From Candidatus Colicola caccequi (lineage in GTDB: Bacteria > Bacteroidota > Bacteroidia > Bacteroidales > Paludibacteraceae), in the NCBI GenBank assembly GCA_018065205.1, contig JAGHTR010000097.1:1-11629 (forward strand): DNA of 11,629 bases, read 5' to 3'. The notes beneath the pieces are model-generated. The model was not told the origin of the DNA. It saw nothing but the letters and a program-made list of their open reading frames with translations, and made no database searches. Each line of letters begins with the position of its first letter. The first letter of the stretch is position 1. A program made the translations under genes and the position numbers. This document shows, piece by piece, positions 1-6,108 of this stretch.

Positions 1-526
1 ACGAATAAGAACTCGCGTTCGTAACTGACACGGCGATTGCGTTCTTCATGCACTTAGCGTGGATCTGATAAAATGTTTCGGCACTCATATCGCGTTCAGC
101 GTGCAGACTAAGTGCTTTTTGCAACTGCCGTTTTTTGTTCTTGGAGAACGCTCCAATCACCTTATCCAAATCGCTCAAGTCGTTGATGCGATAGGTCACG
201 CGTTCCTTTACCTTATAACCTAACGCGCGCATGCACTCGGGAATGGGGCTGCCTACGGGGTATTGTTGGTAGTAGTAGGACAGGTGCATGGCTGATAGTT
301 TGGCATCGATTTGTCGGGCCAGGTCCTGGGCTTGTGACATGGTGCAGGTATCCGGATCTACCCACATACCGCCAATTTGTGTTTGTTGGGGCATCACCAC
401 ATAGTGCATCCACCAGCGTTTGCGAATGAGGGTGGGCATATCAGGTAGAATCTCCTCCCAATATTTACCGGCACAAACGGCATCCATCCACCATTTTTCC
501 ATGAAAATAGGTCTTTTATTTGCCAT
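1..526 (-). CDS. GNAT / FemAB-like (BioF2-type) acyltransferase, 5' part only, with a probable frameshift
   Basis: The gene reads leftward from ATG at 526-524 and leaves the window, so only about 175 codons are visible. The start of the protein has the W-W-M-D-A-V-C pattern (residues 12-18), then M-P-Q-Q-T-Q-I-G-G-M-W (45-55). This resembles the 'MPPLTQTLGxW' segment of Bacteroidota acyltransferases of the BioF2-like GNAT/FemAB fold. Further on come a V-T-Y-R-I strand (110-114) and a basic K-N-K-K-R-Q-L-Q-K-A helix (129-138), both usual for this fold. No signal peptide is seen, so it is probably cytosolic; the substrate is unknown. Near base 44 the best-matching frame changes: before it this frame fits the family, after it the -1 frame (E-R-N-R-R-V-S-Y-E-R-E-F-L-F) looks more family-like. 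The gene may therefore be broken, or the base call wrong. It is transcribed divergently from uvrB. An alternative start is Met9 at 502. The family call rests on remembered motifs. Confidence 0.68.
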   Translation of the reverse strand, partial: MANKRPIFMEKWWMDAVCAGKYWEEILPDMPTLIRKRWWMHYVVMPQQTQIGGMWVDPDTCTMSQAQDLARQIDAKLSAMHLSYYYQQYPVGSPIPECMRALGYKVKERVTYRINDLSDLDKVIGAFSKNKKRQLQKALSLHAERDMSAETFYQIHAKCMKNAIAVSVTNASSYS

Positions 527-545
527 GATATTTCGGTTTAGACAT
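516..545 (-). other. Possible 9-codon upstream ORF in the acyltransferase leader
   Basis: In the predicted leader of the minus-strand gene an ATG at 545-543 opens a frame encoding M-S-K-P-K-Y-H-G-K and stops with TAA at 518-516. It overlaps the main start (526-524) in another frame. Translation of it would end 10 nt inside the main gene and could affect initiation there. A frame this short often occurs by chance, so this records what is visible rather than a claim of function. Confidence 0.2.
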
Positions 546-557
546 TTTTTGCACCCG

Positions 558-589
558 CAAAGGTACTACTTTTTTTTTGATTATGCAAA
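558..589 (-). promoter_or_regulatory. Bacteroidota-type promoter for the leftward acyltransferase gene
   Basis: Read on the minus strand, a TTTG (-33 element) at 589-586 is followed after 20 bp by TACCTTTG (-7 element, TAnnTTTG) at 565-558. The -33 element sits at the end of AAATAAATTTG (596-586), which is also found at the other two promoters of the window. The ATG lies 31 nt past the -7 element, giving a leader of roughly 25 nt. The assignment rests on the known Bacteroides sigma factor consensus. Confidence 0.8.
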
Positions 590-615
590 TTTATTTAATT
601 TTTTCCATATCTTGA

Positions 616-654
616 AAATAAATTTGTGTATATGCTTTTTTTTGTGTACCTTTG
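616..654 (+). promoter_or_regulatory. Bacteroidota-type promoter of uvrB
   Basis: AAATAAATTTG at 616-626 ends in the -33 TTTG (623-626). After 20 bp comes TACCTTTG (647-654), a perfect TAnnTTTG -7 element. The uvrB ATG follows only 8 nt later (663). Transcription is expected to begin about 4-7 nt after the -7 element, so the mRNA would have only a few untranslated bases. This promoter also rules out a coding start upstream of 663, although the frame stays open back to 420. Confidence 0.85.
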
Positions 655-662
655 CACGTTCT

Positions 663-2690
663 ATGGCAGATCAATTCAAATTGACATCACCTTTTGCTCC
701 GACGGGCGACCAACCGGAGGCCATTCGCCAATTGGTGGATGGTGTTCGTCGTGGTGCTTCAGCGCAGACGTTATTGGGTGTTACGGGTTCGGGTAAAACG
801 TTTACGATGGCGAATGTAATTGCTCAAATCAATCGTCCTACTCTTATCTTGAGTCACAATAAAACATTGGCGGCTCAATTGTACAGTGAGATGAAGGGTT
901 TTTTCCCGAATAATGCCGTAGAGTATTTTGTTTCCTACTATGATTATTACCAGCCGGAGGCATATATCCCTCAGACGGATACGTATATCGAGAAGGATCT
1001 GAGTGTTAACATGGAGATAGACCGCTTGCGTTTAAGTGCGACAGCGGCTTTGTTGAGCGGGCGCAAGGATGTAGTGGTTATCTCTTCGGTCAGTTGTCTG
1101 TATGGTATAGGTAACCCTCAGGATTTTAGTCAATCGTGTTTAACTATCCGTAAGGGAGATAGGCAGGGTATGGAACATTTGCTGCGTCAGTTAGTGGATG
1201 CATCCTATGTGCGAAATGATATTGATTTAGTGCGTGGTCGATTCCGTGTCAAGGGAGATACGGTAGATGTTTGTTCGGCCTATAGTGACGAGATTTTCAG
1301 GGTTGTTTTTTGGGGGAATGAGGTGGAGGATATTTTGCAGTTGGATCCGGGTTCGATGCATGTTTTGGAGCATTTTGAGCACCTGAATATCTATCCTGCC
1401 ACAATCTTTTGCACGTCGCCAGCACGCATAGAAAGTGCTGTGGCACAAATTAAATTGGACTTGGCTAATCAGGTGAATTATTTTCAAGAAATAGGTGAAA
1501 ACCAATATGCCGAACGTATTGAGGAGCGGGTTAAGTATGACCTTGAGATGATTCAGGAGTTAGGTTATTGTTCGGGAGTGGAGAATTACAGTCGTTATTT
1601 TGATGGTCGTGAGCCCGGCACTCCGCCGTATTGTTTATTGGATTATTTCCCTAAAGATATGCTGCTCATCATAGATGAGAGTCATGTGACTGTTCCTCAG
1701 ATTCATGCGATGTATGGAGGGGATAAGGCTCGCAAGGAAAATCTGGTTAACTATGGTTTTCGGTTGCCGGCTGCGCGGGATAATCGTCCCTTGACGTTTG
1801 ACGAATGGGAAGCTAAAGTGGGTCAGGTTATTTTCTGTTCTGCCACTCCGGCGGAATATGAGTTAGCAAAGTCGGAAGGCATTGTTGTGGACCAATTGAT
1901 TCGTCCCACCGGATTATTAGATCCTGAGATTGAAGTACGTCCTACGACGCATCAGGTGGATGACCTTATGGAGGAGATTCAATTGCGAGTTGATAAGCAC
2001 CAGCGTGTGTTGGTGACGACGCTTACCAAGCGTATGGCGGAGGAGATGGATGAGTACTTGCGCAAGTATGGTGTCAAGAGTGCGTATATCCATTCGGATA
2101 TAGATACCATAGAGCGAGTTAAGATTATGGAGGATTTGCGTCAAGGTCAATACGATGTGTTAGTGGGTGTTAATTTGTTGCGAGAAGGGTTAGATTTGCC
2201 GGAAGTGAGTTTAGTGGCTATTTTAGATGCAGATAAGGAGGGATTCCTGCGTGATCACCGTTCTTTGACGCAAACGGCAGGGCGAGCCGCCCGACATATA
2301 GAAGGTAAAGTGATTATGTATGGAGATAAGATTACTCGTTCCATGCAAATGACCATAGACGAGACTAATCGTCGTCGTGCCAAACAGATTCAGTATAACG
2401 AGGAGCATCATATTACTCCTCATGCTGTTCGTAAGGCCATGATATCCAATCCGTTAGAGGCATTATTCCGCAATGCTCAAGCCGAGCAGGAGAAGGTGGA
2501 AAATACGATTCGTGACAGTTGGAAACGTGCTCCATGGCAGTCTATGACGATCAAGGAGTTGTCTAAGGCGGTTGATGTGCAACGTAAACGGATGTTAGCT
2601 GCAGCCAAAGACTTGGATTTCAAAACGGCCACGTTACTTCGCGACGAATTGTTCCAGATGGAGGCCAGGTTAGATGCTATTCGTGGCTAA
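663..2690 (+). CDS. uvrB: UvrABC excinuclease subunit B
   Basis: This is the damage-verifying, DNA-loading helicase subunit of nucleotide excision repair. It is delivered to lesions by UvrA and recruits the nuclease UvrC, in the cytosol. The 675-residue length fits the family (E. coli UvrB has 673). Visible are the Walker A motif G-V-T-G-S-G-K-T (39-46), the tyrosine-rich beta-hairpin segment Y-Y-D-Y-Y-Q-P-E-A-Y that inserts between strands (roughly 93-102), the Walker B/DEAD-like D-E-S-H (338-341), helicase motifs V and VI (V-N-L-L-R-E-G-L-D-L and Q-T-A-G-R-A-A-R), and a C-terminal UVR domain (about 636-672) for UvrC contact. ATG 663 is chosen because M-A-D-Q-F-K-L is a normal UvrB N terminus and the promoter lies directly before it. 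No terminator hairpin is evident after the stop. uvrA and uvrC are not in the window. Confidence 0.98.
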   Translation: MADQFKLTSPFAPTGDQPEAIRQLVDGVRRGASAQTLLGVTGSGKTFTMANVIAQINRPTLILSHNKTLAAQLYSEMKGFFPNNAVEYFVSYYDYYQPEAYIPQTDTYIEKDLSVNMEIDRLRLSATAALLSGRKDVVVISSVSCLYGIGNPQDFSQSCLTIRKGDRQGMEHLLRQLVDASYVRNDIDLVRGRFRVKGDTVDVCSAYSDEIFRVVFWGNEVEDILQLDPGSMHVLEHFEHLNIYPATIFCTSPARIESAVAQIKLDLANQVNYFQEIGENQYAERIEERVKYDLEMIQELGYCSGVENYSRYFDGREPGTPPYCLLDYFPKDMLLIIDESHVTVPQIHAMYGGDKARKENLVNYGFRLPAARDNRPLTFDEWEAKVGQVIFCSATPAEYELAKSEGIVVDQLIRPTGLLDPEIEVRPTTHQVDDLMEEIQLRVDKHQRVLVTTLTKRMAEEMDEYLRKYGVKSAYIHSDIDTIERVKIMEDLRQGQYDVLVGVNLLREGLDLPEVSLVAILDADKEGFLRDHRSLTQTAGRAARHIEGKVIMYGDKITRSMQMTIDETNRRRAKQIQYNEEHHITPHAVRKAMISNPLEALFRNAQAEQEKVENTIRDSWKRAPWQSMTIKELSKAVDVQRKRMLAAAKDLDFKTATLLRDELFQMEARLDAIRG

Positions 2691-2700
2691 CTAATGGCTG

Positions 2701-2727
2701 AAAAATCCACAAAATCCTGAAAAATCC
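2701..2727 (+). repeat. Three phased A-tract repeats upstream of the operon promoter
   Basis: The motif AAAATCC occurs at 2702-2708, 2711-2717 and 2721-2727, a spacing of 9-10 bp, close to one helical turn. Two of the copies are part of the 11-bp direct repeat CTGAAAAATCC (2698-2708 and 2717-2727). The array ends 9 bp before the -33 TTTG at 2737. Phased A-tracts bend DNA and can act like an UP element; that role here is inference. The array also falls in the 3' flank of uvrB. Confidence 0.55.
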
Positions 2728-2729
2728 CC

Positions 2730-2768
2730 AAATAAATTTGCATATATGCAATTTTTTGTGTACCTTTG
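2730..2768 (+). promoter_or_regulatory. Promoter of the envelope / ParAB operon
   Basis: AAATAAATTTG (2730-2740) supplies the -33 TTTG (2737-2740), and TACCTTTG (2761-2768) lies 20 bp downstream. The spacer opens with a 14-bp perfect palindrome, TTGCATATATGCAA (2738-2751), that overlaps the -33 element and could be an operator. Over 42 bp the region differs from the uvrB promoter at only four positions. The start codon at 2835 leaves a leader of about 60 nt. It is the only promoter with this layout that I see ahead of the ten downstream genes. Confidence 0.85.
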
Positions 2769-2798
2769 CACGCTAATTTGCGTGAAAAGGTGACGCAA
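2769..2798 (+). promoter_or_regulatory. Two overlapping potential hairpins at the start of the operon leader
   Basis: Hairpin 1 pairs CACGC (2769-2773) with GCGTG (2780-2784). Hairpin 2 pairs TTGCGT (2778-2783) with ACGCAA (2793-2798) around a 9-nt purine-rich loop containing AAAAGG. The two share bases and cannot form together. Transcription is expected to start near 2773-2775, so hairpin 1 may exist only in DNA, or not in full. No known riboswitch or leader family is recognised. Confidence 0.3.
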
Positions 2799-2834
2799 TT
2801 ATGGTTTGTAAACTAAAAATTTTATTTTTAAGAT

Positions 2835-4541
2835 ATGAAAAATCGTTTATTTTCTTTGGTTGCATTAGGCTTCCTTACTATGGGGGCAACTGCACAAAAT
2901 GATCCTACGTTGTTAACTATTAATGGTCAAGAGATCAAGGTCTCTGAGTTTAAGTACATTTACGAAAAGAATCATACCACTTCGGTAGATACCTTATCGT
3001 TGGATGCTTATTTGGACATGTTCATTAATTTCAAGTTAAAGGTTATGGAAGCCGAGGCTGCCGGTATTGATACAACGCAAGCCTTCAAGGATGAGTTGAA
3101 GGGTTATCGTGCGCAAGCGACTCCCAAGTATATGCAGGATGCAGAAGCGATGGATAGTTTGGTTCGTATGAGTTATAATCGTATGTGCAAAGACCGTCGT
3201 GCTGCGCATATCGCTGTGGAGTGCTCCAAAGATGCTCCTGATTCCATTCAACAAGAGGCGTTAGCCAAGATTACTGCATTGCGTCAGCGTGTGCTGAATG
3301 GAGAGGGATTCTTTGATGTGGCTGCTAAGGAAAGTTCGATCAAGGGTGATGCTGAGTTAGGTTGGGTGGCTCCTTTCCGATTTGTGTATCCTTTGGAGGA
3401 TGCTGTATTTAATACTCCGGTAGGTGGAATTACTCCTGTTTTCCGTAGTCCGTACGGTTATCACTTTGCATGGGTAGAGGAAGAACAGCCTCATGCAGAG
3501 GTGTCAGCTGCTCACATTATGAAGATGGTTCCGGGAGCAGACAGTATAGCAGAAGCAAAGGCTAAGCAGAAGATTGACAGTTTATATCTGTTGGCCAAGG
3601 ACGGTGCCGATTTCGCTCAGTTGGCTAAGACAGAAAGTGATGATAAGGGTTCGGCTATTCGTGGTGGTGATTTAGGCTGGTTTGGTCGTGGTATGATGGT
3701 TAAAGCGTTTGAAGATGTTGCCTTCAGTATGGAGGAGGGTGGTATAAGTGAGCCTTTCCGTAGCCGTTTTGGTTGGCATATTATCCATAAGAATGCTCAA
3801 CGCGGTGTACAGCCGTTGGATAGCATCCGCACTCAAATTGAAAAGAATGTATCGCGTGATGAGCGCAGCAAGGAAGCCGATAAGTCGTTTATCAGCAAGA
3901 CACGTAGGGAGTATAATCTTCCGGATTCCTTGTCCGACGAGGCCGTTCGTGAATATGCCGATAGTCATTTGGAGGAAAAGTACGAGGAGTTCCGTCATTT
4001 AGTGCAGGAGTATCATGATGGTATTTTGCTGTTTGATATTAGTTTGGATAAGGTTTGGGACCGTGCATCGAAGGATGAGGAAGGTTTAGCACAGTACTTT
4101 GCAGGGCATAAGGCTGATTATCGTTGGGATGCTCCTCGTTGGAAGGGTGTTGCTATCTATGCCAAGGATGCTGCTCATGCCAAGGCTGCGAAGAAGATGG
4201 TGCAGACGGCTAATCCTGATTCGATACAATCATATTTGGCTTCACGCATCAATACGGATAGCGTCAAGTATGTAGTTGTAGAACGTGGTCTTTGGGAGCA
4301 GGGCAAGAACATGGCTATTGACCAATACGGCTTCCGCGTTAAGGGTGCAAAGTACGAGAGCGAGACGTATCCGGTAGTTGTGCTGTTGGGTAAGAAAATA
4401 AAATCTCCGGTAGAGTACACCGATGTTCGTGGTCAAGTCATCAATGATTATCAGGATGCTTTGGAGAAAGTATGGATTGAAGAGTTGAGACAAAAATATA
4501 CCATAACTGTTAATTATCCTGTTCTTGATTCGTTGCGTTAA
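2835..4541 (+). CDS. Periplasmic parvulin-type peptidyl-prolyl isomerase with two rotamase domains (SurA-like)
   Basis: A 568-residue exported foldase that isomerises Xaa-Pro bonds and probably helps outer-membrane proteins fold, like SurA or PrsA. The signal peptide is residues 1-20 (hydrophobic L-F-S-L-V-A-L-G-F-L, cleavage after A-T-A). An N-terminal substrate-binding region follows (about 21-115). Parvulin domain 1 is at about 122-214 (A-A-H-I, G-D-A-E-L-G-W, S-P-Y-G-Y-H) and domain 2 at about 224-319 (A-A-H-I-M, G-G-D-L-G-W-F-G-R-G, R-S-R-F-G-W-H-I-I). Domain 2 keeps the classic G-D-L-G-W/F-G-W-H-I-I pattern more fully, so it may be the more active one (inference). The C-terminal 240 residues are helical and charged and match no domain I can name. 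This is the first gene of the operon. Its last 17 bases overlap the probable start of the next gene, suggesting coupled translation. Confidence 0.93.
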   Translation: MKNRLFSLVALGFLTMGATAQNDPTLLTINGQEIKVSEFKYIYEKNHTTSVDTLSLDAYLDMFINFKLKVMEAEAAGIDTTQAFKDELKGYRAQATPKYMQDAEAMDSLVRMSYNRMCKDRRAAHIAVECSKDAPDSIQQEALAKITALRQRVLNGEGFFDVAAKESSIKGDAELGWVAPFRFVYPLEDAVFNTPVGGITPVFRSPYGYHFAWVEEEQPHAEVSAAHIMKMVPGADSIAEAKAKQKIDSLYLLAKDGADFAQLAKTESDDKGSAIRGGDLGWFGRGMMVKAFEDVAFSMEEGGISEPFRSRFGWHIIHKNAQRGVQPLDSIRTQIEKNVSRDERSKEADKSFISKTRREYNLPDSLSDEAVREYADSHLEEKYEEFRHLVQEYHDGILLFDISLDKVWDRASKDEEGLAQYFAGHKADYRWDAPRWKGVAIYAKDAAHAKAAKKMVQTANPDSIQSYLASRINTDSVKYVVVERGLWEQGKNMAIDQYGFRVKGAKYESETYPVVVLLGKKIKSPVEYTDVRGQVINDYQDALEKVWIEELRQKYTITVNYPVLDSLR

Positions 4542-6108
4542 CATAGTATTGATTCTTCTTAGCCTCAACTGGGGGAGATGGGACTTAACCGAAGATCATC
4601 GTTTTTCGGTTAGTCCGGCAACTCGTGCCATTGTTGAGCAGTTAGATTCACCTTTAGAGATACAGGTGTTGTTGGACGAGGGCAAGCATAATTCCGGTTT
4701 TGAACGTCTTAATCAGGCGACGCATGACCTGATTGATGAACTGCGCACAATCAATGCTAACTGTATTGAAAAGGATGTTGATTTTACTGCGTTAGACCAA
4801 TTGCAGCCGACTATTGTTCATGAACGCTCTCGGGATGGGCAGATGATTCAGACGAATCTATATCCATATGCCATATTAACGTACAAGGGACATCACCGAG
4901 TAATTAAACTGATTCAGAATAATCCGGGCTGTAGTGGTGAGGAGAATCTGAATGGCAGCATAGAGACGTTGGAATATCGTTTAGCGGAGGCTATCCAGAA
5001 CTTGCAATCTACTCAAGTGGAGCGCATTGTGTTTTTGGAAGGTCATGGTGAATTGAGTGAACGGGATGTGTATGATTGGTGTCGCGAATTGAGTAACTAT
5101 TATCAGATAGACCGTGGTATGTTGGGCAATGTTCCGGATGTGCTGGATGATTATCAAGTGGTCATTATTGCGGATCCTCGGGAATCGCTTTCAGAAACAG
5201 ATAAATTCATCATTGACCAATACATCATGCATGGTGGTCGTGTGATGTGGTTATTGGATGGTGTTCGTTTTTCGGACCAGATGCTAACGGAGAATGGTTT
5301 GACACCTATTATTGCTGAGGACTGGGGACTGCGTGATATGTTGTTTCACTATGGTGTGCGCATTAATCCTGTGTTGATTCAGGATATACAATGTCGGCTG
5401 ATGCCGGTGGAGGTGAGTGGAGATGCGCAGAATCCGCAATTCCAACCTATACCTTGGACCTTTGCTCCGTTGTTATTGACCAGCGAGGCTTCTCCCATCA
5501 CCAAGAACGTATCGCAAGTGCGTACGATGATGGCGAGTCAAATAGAGGCAGTAGGAGGAGATGATGGAATTGATAAACAAGTCTTGTTGGCCACTTCGTC
5601 GGCATCAACTATGATTGGTGCGCCAGCAGAAGTGAATCTGATGGACCAAACGATTCATCCTGAGATGTTTACCATGGCTTTTTTGCCGGTTGCTATGAGT
5701 TTAGAGGGGGAGTTCCATTCGTTATACGCGCATCGATTGCCGCCGGAAGATATGCAGACAACCATAACGAAGGTCAGTCCTAAGACTCGTCAAATCGTTG
5801 TTGCCGGAGCACAAATGGCAGTGGGAGAATGGCAACAGAACAAGCCACTTCCGGTGGGGTATGACCAATATATGAAAATACAGTTTGGTAATCGTGATTT
5901 CTTGGTGAATGCCGTGCTATGGCTTACGGACAATAATGGTCTGATTGATTTGCGTAGCAAACATATACCGTTGCGTTTGCTAAATGATCAACGAACTCAC
6001 CAAATTGCTAAACAAATAACGATAATTAGTGTAATCACTCCTATTGCTATCTTGGCCCTTGTCGGCGGGGTGGTTTTGGGAATTAGGAAAAAGAAATATG
6101 TAGCATGA
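4525..6108 (+). CDS. gldG: GldG-like ABC-transporter-associated membrane protein, probable non-ATG start
   Basis: About 527 residues, resembling GldG, the auxiliary/substrate-binding component of the GldAFG ABC system linked to gliding in Flavobacterium (ABC_transp_aux type region). It has an N-terminal hydrophobic segment ending in W-D-L-T-E-D-H-R-F-S-V-S (family pattern 'DLTedkRfsLS'), a periplasmic body containing V-F-L-E-G-H-G-E-L (E172), and a single C-terminal membrane helix (about 496-518) followed by R-K-K-K-Y-V-A. There is no ATG in frame until near 4851, well inside the conserved body. Translation must start at a rare codon: TTG 4525 is taken here, while ATT 4513 or TTG 4549 are alternatives. 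The frame opens only after TAA at 4504-4506. No gldF or gldA lies beside it, so any link to gliding is uncertain; Bacteroidales carry such genes without gliding. The start overlaps the PPIase end, and the stop overlaps the next gene as ATGA. Confidence 0.78.
   Translation: MIRCVNIVLILLSLNWGRWDLTEDHRFSVSPATRAIVEQLDSPLEIQVLLDEGKHNSGFERLNQATHDLIDELRTINANCIEKDVDFTALDQLQPTIVHERSRDGQMIQTNLYPYAILTYKGHHRVIKLIQNNPGCSGEENLNGSIETLEYRLAEAIQNLQSTQVERIVFLEGHGELSERDVYDWCRELSNYYQIDRGMLGNVPDVLDDYQVVIIADPRESLSETDKFIIDQYIMHGGRVMWLLDGVRFSDQMLTENGLTPIIAEDWGLRDMLFHYGVRINPVLIQDIQCRLMPVEVSGDAQNPQFQPIPWTFAPLLLTSEASPITKNVSQVRTMMASQIEAVGGDDGIDKQVLLATSSASTMIGAPAEVNLMDQTIHPEMFTMAFLPVAMSLEGEFHSLYAHRLPPEDMQTTITKVSPKTRQIVVAGAQMAVGEWQQNKPLPVGYDQYMKIQFGNRDFLVNAVLWLTDNNGLIDLRSKHIPLRLLNDQRTHQIAKQITIISVITPIAILALVGGVVLGIRKKKYVA

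Noticed and set aside
213..413. A minus-strand reading frame of 66 codons
   Set aside because: It is an out-of-frame shadow of the acyltransferase gene: its translation has no family pattern, while the frame from 526 has. It shares its phase with the post-frameshift segment but stops at 213, so it is not the gene.
636..643. Poly-T tracts (571-578, 636-643) as phase-variable repeats
   Set aside because: They lie in promoter spacer regions of AT-rich DNA and the runs are only about eight bases; without population data there is no support for phase variation.
420..662. An 81-residue N-terminal extension of uvrB
   Set aside because: The frame is open, but it runs through both promoters and overlaps the acyltransferase gene on the other strand. 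UvrB proteins begin at the M-A-D-Q-F-K equivalent.
2691..2730. Intrinsic terminator after uvrB
   Set aside because: There is no stable GC stem followed by a U-run. The repeats here are direct, not inverted, so I did not call a terminator.
3748..4002. An 84-codon plus-strand frame inside the PPIase gene
   Set aside because: It lies wholly within the parvulin gene in another frame, shows no signal, domain or promoter, and is explained as a chance open frame.
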